A stretch of DNA of 64,000 bases. Origin: Amnibacterium setariae. GTDB lineage: Bacteria > Actinomycetota > Actinomycetes > Actinomycetales > Microbacteriaceae. The stretch covers positions 930,001 through 994,000 of the forward strand of contig NZ_QXTG01000002.1 of assembly GCF_003581425.1 (NCBI RefSeq), read 5' to 3'. Below the pieces are notes generated by a model. It searched no databases. It saw only the letters and a program-made list of their open reading frames with translations, and was not told the origin of the DNA. Numbering within the stretch: position 1 is the stretch's first letter; each line of letters opens with the position of its first letter. This document shows, piece after piece, positions 52,952 through 61,649 of this stretch. The position numbers and the translations under genes are program-made.

Positions 52952-53968
52952 GTGCCGATCATCGACAACGCGGTGTACGTCGACGGGAAGCGGACGCCCG
53001 ATCCGAGCAGCCTGTCCGAGACGTGCGACCTCGTGCGCGCCCGGCACGGCTTCGGGTGGATCGGCCTGTACCGGCCCGACCCCTTCGAGCTGCAGTCCGT
53101 CGCGGACGAGTTCGCGCTCCACCCGCTCGCGGTCGAGGACGCGCAGGAGGGGCACCAGCGCCCGAAGATCGAGCGCTACGGCGGCGACCGCTTCGTCGTG
53201 CTCCGGCCGGCGCGCTACATGGACGAGCAGGAGCGCGTCGACTTCGGCGAGGTCGACCTGTTCCTCGGCCCCGACTTCGTCGTCGCCGTGCGGCACGCGG
53301 AGGCGCCGGACCTGAAGGCGGTCCGGGCGCGGCTCGAGGCGGAGCCGAAGCTGCTCGCCGCCGGCCCGCTCGCGGTGCTGTACGCGGTCGCCGACCGCGT
53401 CGTCGACGACTACGGCCCGGTCGTGAACGGCCTCGAGAACGACATCGACGAGATCGAGGACCAGCTGTTCGCGGGCGACTCGGCCGTCTCGCAGCGCATC
53501 TACGAGCTCACCCGCGAGGTCATCACGTTCCAGCGGGCGATCGCGCCGCTCTCCGGGGTCCTGTCGCAGGTCCGCACGGAGATCGACGGCCAGGAGGACC
53601 TGATCGAGGTGCGCCGCGGCCTGCGGGACGTGCTCGACCACGTCGTGCGGATCCAGGAGCGCGTGGAGGGGTTCCGCGTCCTGCTGCAGAACGCGCTGAC
53701 CGTGAACGCGACCCTCGTCGGGCAGCGGCAGAACGACCAGATCGAGAAGCTCACCCGCGACTCGTTCGAGCAGGGGAACCAGGTCAAGAAGGTGTCGTCC
53801 TGGGCGGCGATCGGCTTCTTCCCGGCGACGCTCGCGTCGATCTGGGGCATGAACTTCGAGGACATGCCCGAGCTGCACTGGAGGTACGGCTACCCGGTCG
53901 CGCTCCTCGCGATGCTCACGCTCGGCGTCGTGCTCTACCTCAGCTTCAAGCGCCGCAACTGGCTGTGA
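52952..53968 (+). CDS. corA: CorA-type magnesium/cobalt transporter
   Basis: 338 residues: large N-terminal cytoplasmic domain with long acidic helices and, at the end, two transmembrane helices with the WGMNFEDMPE loop between them carrying the GMN signature. Ends with RRNWL. Homopentameric Mg2+ channel. TAGTCT at 52940-52945 is 6 nt before the GTG. Followed by a strong terminator. Confidence 0.95.
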   Translation: MPIIDNAVYVDGKRTPDPSSLSETCDLVRARHGFGWIGLYRPDPFELQSVADEFALHPLAVEDAQEGHQRPKIERYGGDRFVVLRPARYMDEQERVDFGEVDLFLGPDFVVAVRHAEAPDLKAVRARLEAEPKLLAAGPLAVLYAVADRVVDDYGPVVNGLENDIDEIEDQLFAGDSAVSQRIYELTREVITFQRAIAPLSGVLSQVRTEIDGQEDLIEVRRGLRDVLDHVVRIQERVEGFRVLLQNALTVNATLVGQRQNDQIEKLTRDSFEQGNQVKKVSSWAAIGFFPATLASIWGMNFEDMPELHWRYGYPVALLAMLTLGVVLYLSFKRRNWL

Positions 53969-53973
53969 CGGCA

Positions 53974-54007
53974 GGAGCGGGGCCGGTCGCGCGACCGGCC
54001 CCGCTCC
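53974..54007. terminator. Bidirectional terminator between corA and osmC
   Basis: GGAGCGGGGCCGGTCGC (53974-53990) is followed immediately by its perfect reverse complement (53991-54007), a 17-bp stem. Convergent genes on either side. Confidence 0.8.
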
Positions 54008-54019
54008 CGCACGGCGGCG

Positions 54020-54463
54020 CTACTCGACGAGCGAGGCGCGCAGCTCGATGTCGACGCCCGTGAGGGCCTTGCTGACCGGGCAGCCGGCCTTGGCCGCCTC
54101 GGCGGCGCGCTGGAAGCCGGCCGCGTCGAGCCCCTCCACCTCGCCCTTGACGGTGAGGACGATGCCGGTCAGCTTGAAGCCGCCGGCGGCCGTGTCCGGG
54201 CCGAGCGAGACGTCGGCCGTGACCTCGAGGCTGTGCGGCGTGCCGCCCTCCTCGGCGACGTCGGCGGACAGCTGCATCGCGAAGCAGGCGGAGTGCGCCG
54301 CGGCGATGAGCTCCTCGGGGCTCGTGTACCCGTCCGCGCTGTCGGCGGCGCGGCGGGGGAACGAGACGTCGTACGTGCCGACGCCCGAGCTGCTCAGCTC
54401 GACCTGACCGGAGCCGTCCTGCAGGCCGCCGTCCCAGGCGGTGCGTGCGGTGCGAGTGGGCAT
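54020..54463 (-). CDS. OsmC-family peroxiredoxin
   Basis: 147 residues. Redox cysteines in HSACFAM and AGCPVSKAL, with SPEELIAAAHSACF of the OsmC subfamily. Reduces organic hydroperoxides. A TAGCGT -10 (54510-54515, minus strand) overlaps the stop of the upstream gene, and AAGGA precedes the ATG. Its leader holds the hairpin at 54485-54502. Confidence 0.93.
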   Translation of the reverse strand: MPTRTARTAWDGGLQDGSGQVELSSSGVGTYDVSFPRRAADSADGYTSPEELIAAAHSACFAMQLSADVAEEGGTPHSLEVTADVSLGPDTAAGGFKLTGIVLTVKGEVEGLDAAGFQRAAEAAKAGCPVSKALTGVDIELRASLVE

Positions 54464-54484
54464 GGTGATCCTTCCCGTGCGGTG

Positions 54485-54502
54485 CGGGCCGGTTCCGGCC
54501 CG
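54485..54502 (-). terminator. Hairpin in the mpaB-like/osmC gap
   Basis: CGGGCCGG-TT-CCGGCCCG. It follows the stop of the MpaB-like gene, so it could terminate it, but it also falls at the 5' end of the predicted osmC transcript and may stabilise it. Confidence 0.45.
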
Positions 54503-54512
54503 TCGAGCAACG

Positions 54513-55430
54513 CTAGGCAGCAGAGCCTGAGCGTCGGGCCGCGTCGCGCTCCTCGAGCGCCCGGAGGCGGATCCGGGCCTGACCGGGCGCCGCGGCCTCG
54601 CCGAGCAGCCGGGCGGTGGAGCGGAGCACGAGCCGCGTCGCCGTCTCCTCGACCGGCAGCACGGGCCGCTGCCGGAGCATCGTCCGCGCCCAGTCCGGCA
54701 GGGTCGCGACGGCGCCGCGGTAGAGCGGCGGGTAGGTCGGCCGCAGCGCGCGCGGCAGCGGCGGCCGCCGGATGAAGCGGACCGCCTCGTGCACGCGGTC
54801 GTCCGCGCGGAGCAGCCCGGCGTCGCGGATCGCGGCGAGGCGCTGCTCGAGGCCCGCGACGCTCCGGGGCGGGTCGGGCACCCCCATCAGCTCGCCGGCG
54901 ATCGCCCAGTCGCGGACGTACGCGTCCGCACCGCCGGGGATCGGTCGGTCCGAGTACCGCTGGAAGGCCCGGAGGAAGGAGTCCGCGAAGGCGATGTGCA
55001 CCCACGACACGAGGTCCGCGTCCTGCGCGGCGTAGTCGACCTCTCGGCCGTCCCCGGTCGTGTAGCGGCCGCGCACGCGCTCGTGGAGGTGCCGCACCCA
55101 CGTGCTCGCCCCCTCCGCCTGCGCGCGGGAGCCGTAGGTGACCGTCGTGATCCAGCGGATCGTGCCGTTCAGCCGGCCGAGCGGGTCCTCCCGGTAGCGC
55201 GAGTGGTCGTGCACGCCGGCCATGGCACCGGGGTGCAGCGCCTGCATGAGCAGCGCCCGGGGGCCCGCGACGAGGGTCGCGATGCTGCGGTGCACCTCCC
55301 ACACCGCGCTCCCCTCCGCGAAGTACCCGGCGTCGTCGCCGCGCGACAGCTCCTGCACGTACGGCGGCACGCCGGAGGGCTGCCCGGAGAGCACCTGGAG
55401 CACACGGGCCTTCAGCGGATCGGTCAGCAC
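54513..55430 (-). CDS. MpaB-like oxygenase (DUF2236, latex-clearing/rubber oxygenase family)
   Basis: 305 residues. Haem-dependent oxygenase-like fold: MQALHPGAMAGVHDHSRY with the His region, RLNGTIRWITTVTYGS, WVHIAFADSF, and a C-terminal Arg-rich helix. Known relatives: latex-clearing protein and fungal MpaB; many bacterial members are uncharacterised. GTG start with GAGGAT 6 nt upstream. Confidence 0.85.
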   Translation of the reverse strand: MLTDPLKARVLQVLSGQPSGVPPYVQELSRGDDAGYFAEGSAVWEVHRSIATLVAGPRALLMQALHPGAMAGVHDHSRYREDPLGRLNGTIRWITTVTYGSRAQAEGASTWVRHLHERVRGRYTTGDGREVDYAAQDADLVSWVHIAFADSFLRAFQRYSDRPIPGGADAYVRDWAIAGELMGVPDPPRSVAGLEQRLAAIRDAGLLRADDRVHEAVRFIRRPPLPRALRPTYPPLYRGAVATLPDWARTMLRQRPVLPVEETATRLVLRSTARLLGEAAAPGQARIRLRALEERDAARRSGSAA

Positions 55431-55454
55431 CCCCGCATCCTCCGCCGCGCCGCC

Positions 55455-56108
55455 CTAGAAGTCGCCGCCGAAGTCGCCGCCGCCGAAGTCGCCCCCGCCG
55501 CCGAAGTCCCCGCCCCCGAAGCCGTCGAAGGCGCCGCCCGCGTCCTGCGCGAAGTCGCCCGCGCCATCGGCGAAGTCGTTCACGCCGTCGCCCACGTCGG
55601 AGGCGAAGTCGCCGATGCCCGGCATCACCATGTCCGCGATCGCGGAGCCGATCACCACGCCCGCGACCGTGCCGAGCAGGGAGCCGCCGATCATGGTGCC
55701 GAGCCCCGGGCCCCGGCCGCCGCCCATCGCGCCGCCGCCGCCGAGCGTGCGCTCGAGGAAGCCCGGCTGCCGCAGCTCGGACCGCGTGGCGCTGCGCGCG
55801 AGCGTGCGGGGGTCGTCGGTCGCGGGCCGGTCCGCGGCCGCCGCGTTCTGCGACAGCTCCTCGAACACGAGCCGGCGCTGCTGCGGCGTCAGCCGCGCGA
55901 ACGCCTCCGCGTGCACCTCCTCCACCGCGTCCGGCGGCGCGGTGCGCAGCAGGTAGCGGTAGCGGTCGACCGCGATCTCGTCCTCGCTCCGCGCCGTACG
56001 CGCGGGCCCGCGGCCCTGCGGCGCCGACCCGTACCCGGACCAGCCGCGGCGCTGGCCGCTCTGCCCCTCGTCGTTCAGATAGCTCTTGAGACGGTCCAGC
56101 AGACCCAT
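55455..56108 (-). CDS. Actinobacterial protein with Gly/Asp/Phe-repeat C-terminus
   Basis: 217 residues: N-terminal MGLLDRLKSYLND, a helical block EIAVDRYRYLLRTAPPDAVEE then HAEAFARLTPQQRRLVFEELS, a Gly-rich hydrophobic segment (GPGLGTMIGGSLLGTVAGVVIGSAIADMV) able to insert in membrane, and a tail of G-G-D-F repeats ending in GGDF. It resembles a family widespread in Microbacteriaceae. The tail could mediate self-association. ATG 56108 follows a GAGGGG-type ribosome-binding site. Confidence 0.75.
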   Translation of the reverse strand: MGLLDRLKSYLNDEGQSGQRRGWSGYGSAPQGRGPARTARSEDEIAVDRYRYLLRTAPPDAVEEVHAEAFARLTPQQRRLVFEELSQNAAAADRPATDDPRTLARSATRSELRQPGFLERTLGGGGAMGGGRGPGLGTMIGGSLLGTVAGVVIGSAIADMVMPGIGDFASDVGDGVNDFADGAGDFAQDAGGAFDGFGGGDFGGGGDFGGGDFGGDF

Positions 56109-56284
56109 CGTCGTCGTCCCCTCCTCAGGCCGTCCGAGCACGCTACGGGCCCGCGTTTCGAGCGACGGCCGAAGACCCTGTGGATCGCCTATGACGCCGC
56201 GCACCGGGTTCCCCCAGCGGGCATGCGGCGGACCATCACGGAGCCGTTCGTACGCTCGGCCGCGACCGACAGAGGAGGGACCCC

Positions 56285-57265
56285 ATGACGCGGTTCGGCT
56301 ACACGTTGATGACGGAGCAGAGCGGCCCGAAGCAGATCGTGCGCTACGGCATCCAGGCCGAGGAGGTCGGATTCGACTTCGCGGTGTCGAGCGACCACTA
56401 CTCGCCGTGGCTGACCGAGCAGGGGCACGCGGGCTACGCGTGGTCGATGCTCGGCGCGATCGCCCACGCGACCGAGCGGATGGAGCTGATGACGTACGTC
56501 ACCTGCCCGACCGTCCGCTACCACCCGGCGGTCGTCGCGCAGAAGTCGGCGACGCTGCAGATCCTCGCCGACGGCCGGTTCACCCTCGGGCTCGGCTCCG
56601 GCGAGAACCTCAACGAGCACATCACGGGCGAGGGCTGGCCGCCGGTCGCGCAGCGCCAGGACATGCTCGAGGAGGCCGTGCAGATCATCCGCGCGCTGCA
56701 CACCGGCGAGCTCACCACGTGGGAGGGCGACTACTTCCGCGTCGACTCCGCCCGGATCTGGGACACCCCGGACGGCGGCGTGCCGATCGGCCTCGCGGTC
56801 GGCGGCGAGAAGGCCGTCGACCGGTTCGCGCCGCTCGGCGACCACCTCATCGCGACGGACCCGGAGCCGGAGCTGCTGCAGGGCTGGGACGCCGCGAAGG
56901 GCGACCCCTCGTCGCGGAAGATCGGCCAGATCCCGATCTGCTGGGCGCCGAGCAAGGACCAGGCGATCGACATCGCGCACGAGCAGTTCCGCTGGTTCGC
57001 CGGCGGGTGGGCGGTGAACGCCGATCTGCCGACGCCCCACGGCTTCGCGGGCGCCAGCCAGTTCGTCCGCAAGGAGGACGTCGCCGAGCAGATCGCGTGC
57101 GGCCCCGACCTCGACGAGCTGGTCGAGGGCGTCAAGCCGCTGTGGGAGGCGGGCTTCACCGACGTCGCGGTCGTCCAGGTCGGCGACGTGCTGCAGCAGC
57201 GGTTCCTCGACGAGGTCGCCGGCCCCCTGCTGGAGAAGCTGCGCGCGGCGGCGCCGAAGGACTGA
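56285..57265 (+). CDS. LLM-class F420-dependent oxidoreductase (FGD-like)
   Basis: 326 residues, TIM barrel. FGYTLMTEQSGPKQIVRYGIQAEEVGFDFAVSSDHY start, then TERMELMTYVTCPTVRYHPAVVAQ, LGLGSGENLNEH and IGLAVGGEKAVDRF. Close to the glucose-6-phosphate dehydrogenase-like F420 group (TIGR03557 type). Cofactor F420 expected; substrate uncertain. Strong ribosome-binding site GAGGAGGG before ATG. Perfect terminator follows. Confidence 0.9.
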   Translation: MTRFGYTLMTEQSGPKQIVRYGIQAEEVGFDFAVSSDHYSPWLTEQGHAGYAWSMLGAIAHATERMELMTYVTCPTVRYHPAVVAQKSATLQILADGRFTLGLGSGENLNEHITGEGWPPVAQRQDMLEEAVQIIRALHTGELTTWEGDYFRVDSARIWDTPDGGVPIGLAVGGEKAVDRFAPLGDHLIATDPEPELLQGWDAAKGDPSSRKIGQIPICWAPSKDQAIDIAHEQFRWFAGGWAVNADLPTPHGFAGASQFVRKEDVAEQIACGPDLDELVEGVKPLWEAGFTDVAVVQVGDVLQQRFLDEVAGPLLEKLRAAAPKD

Positions 57266-57277
57266 GCGTCCGTTCGT

Positions 57278-57320
57278 CACGACGAAGGGGCTCCGGCGAT
57301 GCCGGAGCCCCTTCGTCGTG
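57278..57320. terminator. Bidirectional terminator
   Basis: A perfect 20-bp stem (57278-57297 with 57301-57320) with a GAT loop, between the convergent F420 oxidoreductase and DUF3072 genes. Confidence 0.85.
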
Positions 57321-57329
57321 CGTGCGGGA

Positions 57330-57566
57330 TCAGGAGTCGGAGCCCTGTCCTCGACCGGTCTCCTCCTGCAGGCGCTCGATCGTCTCGGACGCCTCCGCCT
57401 TCGTGATGTCGGCGGGGATCTGCTCCCCCGCCTGGCGGGCGAGGGTGTCGATGTAGCTCTTCTGCGCGCCGGTGGCCGGCTCGTCGCCCGTCACCCAGTC
57501 GCTCGGGTCCTTCTCGGTGCTGCTGTGCTCGGGGCCGCCGAGCATCTCCGTGGAGTCGTCGCTCAT
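57330..57566 (-). CDS. DUF3072 small protein
   Basis: 78 residues, soluble, acidic. DWVTGDEPATGAQKSYIDTLARQAGE then the conserved DITKAEASETIERLQEETGR, typical of DUF3072. TAACCT at 57574-57579 is 7 nt before the ATG (leaderless). Unknown function. Confidence 0.88.
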   Translation of the reverse strand: MSDDSTEMLGGPEHSSTEKDPSDWVTGDEPATGAQKSYIDTLARQAGEQIPADITKAEASETIERLQEETGRGQGSDS

Positions 57567-57626
57567 GGCCGAGAGGTTAGAACACGTGTCCGACAGGCGG
57601 CTGAGGACCGGGCCCGGCGCGCGCGA

Positions 57627-58298
57627 TCAGTCGCGGTAGAGCGGGCTGCGGTCGAGCCCGGCCAGCAGCGCCGCCACGTCGTCGTAGACCGCGACGGCGC
57701 CCGCGTCGCGCAGCTCCGCCGCCCCGTAGCCGCCGGAGAGCACGCCGATGCAGCGGACGCCCGCGTTGACGGAGGACTCGGCGTCCCAGGCCGCGTCCCC
57801 GACCATCACGGCGTCCTCCGCCCGCACCCCCGCCTTCTCCAGCGCCACCCGGATGACGTCCGGCGCGGGCTTCGCGGCCTCCACGTCCTCCGAGGTGGTG
57901 ACCTCGGAGACGGTGTCGCCCGGGTCGAGCACCTCGATGATCATGTCGAACTCCTCCTGCGGCGCCGAGGTCGCGAGCACGACCTGCAGCCCGCGGTCCG
58001 CCAGCTCCCGCAGCAGCTCCTGCGACCCGGCGAAGCGCCGCATCCGCTGCCGCTGCGCCGCGTAGTGCACCGCGTGCCGCTCCTTGACCGCGTCGCCGAG
58101 GCGCTCCGCGTCGTCGTCGAGCAGCGTGTCGAGCAGCGTCGACGAGTCCATGCCGATCGCCCGGTGCACCCGCCAGGCGTCGACGGGGTGCCCGACGTCC
58201 GCGCACGCCCGGAGCCATGCGTCGACGTGCAGGAAGTTCGTGTCGACCAGGGTGCCGTCGATGTCGAGCAGGACGGCCGTGCAGGTGGCGGTGGGCAT
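57627..58298 (-). CDS. HAD-family phosphatase (phosphoglycolate phosphatase-like)
   Basis: 223 residues. DxD nucleophile DIDGTLVD, motif II LATSAP, motif III Lys in AAKPAPD and motif IV MVGDAAWDAESS. A cap domain lies between about 20 and 95. Substrate unknown; members act on sugar phosphates or phosphoglycolate. Divergent from the phosphodiesterase gene. Confidence 0.92.
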   Translation of the reverse strand: MPTATCTAVLLDIDGTLVDTNFLHVDAWLRACADVGHPVDAWRVHRAIGMDSSTLLDTLLDDDAERLGDAVKERHAVHYAAQRQRMRRFAGSQELLRELADRGLQVVLATSAPQEEFDMIIEVLDPGDTVSEVTTSEDVEAAKPAPDVIRVALEKAGVRAEDAVMVGDAAWDAESSVNAGVRCIGVLSGGYGAAELRDAGAVAVYDDVAALLAGLDRSPLYRD

Positions 58299-58328
58299 CC
58301 GCCGATCCCATCAGCCGAGGATGGGAGC

Positions 58329-58823
58329 GTGCCCACCAGGTTCCTCGTGCTCGCCGACACCCACCTGCCGAAGCGCGCCAAGCGCCTGCCGGACGCGGTG
58401 CTCGCGGCCCTCGACAGCGCGGACGGCGTGGTGCACGCGGGCGACTGGGTCGACGAGGCGACCCTCGACCTGCTCGAGTCGCGGTCGCCGCGCGTGATCG
58501 GGGTCGCCGGCAACAACGACGGCCCGGGCCTGCACGCGCGGCTGCCGGAGGTGGCGCGCGCCGAGGTCGAGGGCGTGCGGCTCGCGGTCGTGCACGAGAC
58601 CGGTGCCGCGACCGGGCGCGAGCGCCGGATGGACGAGCGGTTCCCGGACGTCGACGTGCTCGTCTTCGGCCACAGCCACATCCCCTGGGACACCACGACG
58701 CCGCGCGGGCTGCGGCTGCTCAACCCCGGCTCGCCGACGGACCGCCGACGGCAGCCGCGGTGCACCTACGCGCTGCTCGCGCTCGACGCGGGCGCGGCGT
58801 CCTGGGAGCTGCTCGCCGTCTGA
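58329..58823 (+). CDS. Metallophosphoesterase (YfcE/MJ0936-type)
   Basis: 164 residues. Metal-binding motifs: LADTHLP, HAGDWVD, GVAGNNDGP, VVHE and GHSHIPW, in the correct order. Small single-domain phosphodiesterase, acting on unknown phosphodiesters. GTG start with GAGGAT about 6 nt upstream. Its last 58 nt overlap antisense the end of the next gene. Confidence 0.93.
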   Translation: MPTRFLVLADTHLPKRAKRLPDAVLAALDSADGVVHAGDWVDEATLDLLESRSPRVIGVAGNNDGPGLHARLPEVARAEVEGVRLAVVHETGAATGRERRMDERFPDVDVLVFGHSHIPWDTTTPRGLRLLNPGSPTDRRRQPRCTYALLALDAGAASWELLAV

Positions 58824-59767
58824 CCGTCCCACCACCGCAGCACGCGGAGCGCCCGGAGGGTGATCCAGCGGCTCGGCGCGCCCTCCTCCTCGCCCTCCAT
58901 CTCGAACAGCACCGGGCCCATCCGGTGCTGCTCCATCCGCCAGAGGCCGCTCGGCAGCCGCTTCGCGCGGAGCAGCTCGACGGCCTCGGCGCACCGCTCG
59001 TCCCGCTGGGTGCGGGCGCGCCGGAGGTGGTCGAGGGCCCGGAGCACGTCGTAGTACCAGCGCGTGGGGAACGCGGGCATCGCGAAGCGGGGGTCGATGA
59101 CCGCGCCCGTCGAGCGGCGCCGGAGGAGGTGCCGCTCGAGCAGGTGCTCCTCCCCCGCGAGCCGGGCCGCGTGCGCCTCGGCGGAGACGCCGCCGGCCTC
59201 CTCCCACGCGAGCAGCCCCTCGAGCACGCAGATCGTGGAGTGGAACGAGGACGGCGTGGCCGGTCCCTCGGCCCAGCAGTTCCAGCCCCCGTCGTCGAGC
59301 CGCCGCCCGAGCAGCTTCGCGACGATCGCGTCGCCGCCCTGGCCGAAGTACGCGGCGCTCGCCAGGGCCGTGCCGTTGACGCAGGGCTCGGTCTCGCCGT
59401 CGAAATAGGGCGGCACGTCCCCCTTGTCCCATCGGACCCCGTCCCGCACCCGCTCGACCGCGACGCGCACCGGCTCGGAGGAGGGGTCGGCGCCGAGGTC
59501 GCGGAGCAGCTCGAGCGAGAAGTGCGTGGCCGACCAGGCGTCGAAGAACGGGCGCGACTCGTCGACCCAGCCCGGCCGGTAGACGCCGCCGTCCCAGAGC
59601 CCGTCCTCGGCCTGCTCGGCGAGCAGCCGGGCGCCCCAGCCCTCCGTCGCGACCCTCGCGCGCTCGGCGGCGACCTGCTCCGCCGACGCGTCGGTCAGGT
59701 CCCGCAGCGCCTGCCAGCGCACCGCCGGGTCGCCGGCGAGCAGGTGCTGCAGCGCGTCGTCGCTCAT
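58766..59767 (-). CDS. Squalene-cyclase-fold (prenyltransferase-like) protein
   Basis: 333 residues forming alpha-helical repeats like terpene cyclase/prenyltransferase domains: RLLAEQAEDGLWDGGVYRPGW, RLDDGGWNCWAEG, and RLPSGLWRMEQH, each with the Q-x2-DG-x-W-like turn. No DxDD catalytic motif, so it is not a functional squalene cyclase; relatives in actinobacteria are uncharacterised. ATG 59767. Stop overlaps the convergent phosphodiesterase gene. Confidence 0.75.
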   Translation of the reverse strand: MSDDALQHLLAGDPAVRWQALRDLTDASAEQVAAERARVATEGWGARLLAEQAEDGLWDGGVYRPGWVDESRPFFDAWSATHFSLELLRDLGADPSSEPVRVAVERVRDGVRWDKGDVPPYFDGETEPCVNGTALASAAYFGQGGDAIVAKLLGRRLDDGGWNCWAEGPATPSSFHSTICVLEGLLAWEEAGGVSAEAHAARLAGEEHLLERHLLRRRSTGAVIDPRFAMPAFPTRWYYDVLRALDHLRRARTQRDERCAEAVELLRAKRLPSGLWRMEQHRMGPVLFEMEGEEEGAPSRWITLRALRVLRWWDGQTASSSQDAAPASSASSA

Positions 59768-59865
59768 CGCGCGACCGTAGCCCCGTGGGCCGACGCGCGG
59801 TACCCGTGGCCTCGCGCGGTCCGCATGCCGACCGCGCGACGCCGCAGGGACCGCGCGACGGGCGA

Positions 59866-60702
59866 TCAGGCGGTGACGAAGTCGATCAGCTGCTCGACGC
59901 GGCCGAGCAGCGCGGGCTCGAGGTGGCCGAAGTGGTCGACGCGGCCGAGGATCCGCTGCCAGGCCCGGGCGATGTCCGCCTGGTCCTCGTGCGGCCAGCC
60001 GAGCGCCTCGCAGATGCCGTGCTTCCACTCGGTACCGCGCGGGATGACCGGCCACGCCTTCAGGCCGAGCCGCTCCGGCTTCACGGCCTGCCAGATGTCG
60101 ATGTAGGGGTGCCCGACCACGAGCACGGTGTCGCCCCACGGCCGGACCGCCGCCTCGGTGAGGCGGGTCTCCTTGCTGCCCTTGACGAGGTGGTCGACGA
60201 GCACGCCGACCCTCCGGTCGGGCTCCGGCTTGAAGACCCCGAGGACCTCCTCGAGGTGGTCGACGCCCTGCAGGTACTCGACCGCGACGCCCTCGATGCG
60301 GAGGTCGTGGCCCCACACCTTCTCGATCAGGTCGGCGTCGTGGCGGCCCTCGACGAAGATCCGGCTGCCGCGGGCGACCCGCGCCTTGGCACCCTCGACG
60401 GCGAAGGACCCGGAGGCGCTGCGCAGCGGCCCGGTCGACTTGGGCTGCGCCTTCGGCACCCGCAGCGCCACCGCCTCGCCGTCGATCAGGAAGCCGGGGC
60501 CGATCGGGAAGACGCGCACCTTGCCGCGGCGGTCCTCGAGCTTGACCATGCGGCCCTCGATGCCGACGACGGCGCCCACGAAGCCGCTCGCGACCTCCTC
60601 GACGACGACGCCGCGCAGCGCCTCCACGACCTTGGGCGGCGGCGCCTTGCGCTTCCAGCCGTTGTCGGCGAGGACGTCGGTTCCGTAGCGGTCGAAGGTC
60701 AC
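59866..60702 (-). CDS. DUF3097 protein
   Basis: 278 residues, soluble. N-terminal GFVGAVVGIEGRMVKLEDRRGKVRVFPIG, then a central GSRIFVEGRHDADLIEKVWG with a Toprim-like acidic GRHDA motif, GVLVDHLVKGSKE and VGHPYIDIWQAVKP. The order (FVEGRHDA ... VDH) resembles a Toprim domain of RNA/DNA-processing enzymes, but the nucleic-acid role is unproven. TACCGT 6 nt before GTG 60702. Confidence 0.85.
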   Translation of the reverse strand: MTFDRYGTDVLADNGWKRKAPPPKVVEALRGVVVEEVASGFVGAVVGIEGRMVKLEDRRGKVRVFPIGPGFLIDGEAVALRVPKAQPKSTGPLRSASGSFAVEGAKARVARGSRIFVEGRHDADLIEKVWGHDLRIEGVAVEYLQGVDHLEEVLGVFKPEPDRRVGVLVDHLVKGSKETRLTEAAVRPWGDTVLVVGHPYIDIWQAVKPERLGLKAWPVIPRGTEWKHGICEALGWPHEDQADIARAWQRILGRVDHFGHLEPALLGRVEQLIDFVTA

Positions 60703-60770
60703 CCGACGACGGTAGGCGGCGGTCGCGGACGGGCGCGGAGGACGGTCGCGTGTCCTTCCACCCGTCTCCT

Positions 60771-60819
60771 CCCGCATCCGGGGATCCGGCGTCGACGTGA
60801 CCGGATCCCCGGATGCGGG
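60771..60819. repeat. 19-bp perfect inverted repeat between divergent genes
   Basis: CCCGCATCCGGGGATCCGG (60771-60789) and its perfect complement at 60801-60819 enclose an 11-nt loop. It sits upstream of both genes, so it is not a terminator for either. It may be an operator or a repeat element. Confidence 0.6.
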
Positions 60820-60845
60820 GAGAAACCGGGCTCTAGCGTGGGCGC

Positions 60846-61646
60846 GTGGCCGAGATCCTGATCACCGGCGCCGCGGGCTCGATCGGCACCGCGACGACGC
60901 CCCTCCTCCGCGCGGCCGGGCACCGCCTCCGCCTGCTCGACGTGCAGCGGCCGTCGGCGGCGACCGACGCCGACGACGTCCGCATCGCCTCCGCCGTCGA
61001 CGACGACGCGATGCGGGCGGCGGCAGCGGGCACCGACCTCGTCGTGCACCTGGCGAGCTTCGCCTCCGAGCGGCCGTGGCGCGACATCGTCGACGTGAAC
61101 GTCGAGTCGACGCGCGTCGCGCTCGACGCGGCCCGGGACGCGGGTGCCGCGATCCTGCTCGCGAGCTCCGTCCACGCCGCGGGCTTCGTGCCCTCCGACG
61201 AGGCGGGACCGGGCATGCCGCGCACCCGACCCGACACCTACTACGGCTTCTCGAAGGTCGTCGCGGAGGCGCTCGGCGACCTGTACGCCGACCGGTTCGG
61301 CATGCGCATCGTCTCCGCGCGCATCATGACGTTCGGCGACCGGCCGCACACCGCGCGGTCGCGGTCGACCTGGCTCTCCCCCGGCGACTTCGCACGGCTC
61401 GTGGAGGCGGCGATCGCCGTACCGCCCGGGAACCACGTGGTGTGGGGCGTCTCCGCGAACGCGCGGCGCACGGTCGACCTCGAGCCCGGTCGGGCGATCG
61501 GCTACGAGCCGCAGGACGACGCGGAGACGCACGTCGAGGCGCTCGCCGCCGAGCTCGGCCTCGCCTCCCCGGACGGGATCCGACCGGTCGGCTCCGATCC
61601 GCTCGGCGACGCCTTCACGACGAACCCGCTCGGCGAGGCCTGGTAG
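60846..61646 (+). CDS. NAD-dependent epimerase/dehydratase, uronate-dehydrogenase-like
   Basis: 266-residue extended SDR. NAD motif TGAAGSIGT, catalytic Ser/Tyr/Lys in LASSVHAAG and TYYGFSK (YxxxK). HAAGFVPSDEAGP and the truncated C-terminal half resemble uronate dehydrogenases that oxidise glucuronate or galacturonate; related sugar dehydrogenases are possible. TAGCGT 6 nt before the GTG suggests a leaderless transcript. Confidence 0.85.
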   Translation: MAEILITGAAGSIGTATTPLLRAAGHRLRLLDVQRPSAATDADDVRIASAVDDDAMRAAAAGTDLVVHLASFASERPWRDIVDVNVESTRVALDAARDAGAAILLASSVHAAGFVPSDEAGPGMPRTRPDTYYGFSKVVAEALGDLYADRFGMRIVSARIMTFGDRPHTARSRSTWLSPGDFARLVEAAIAVPPGNHVVWGVSANARRTVDLEPGRAIGYEPQDDAETHVEALAAELGLASPDGIRPVGSDPLGDAFTTNPLGEAW

Positions 61647-61649
61647 CCC

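Noticed and set aside
58766-59767. Functional squalene-hopene cyclase
   Set aside because: Too short and without the DxDD catalytic motif; only the repeat fold is shared.
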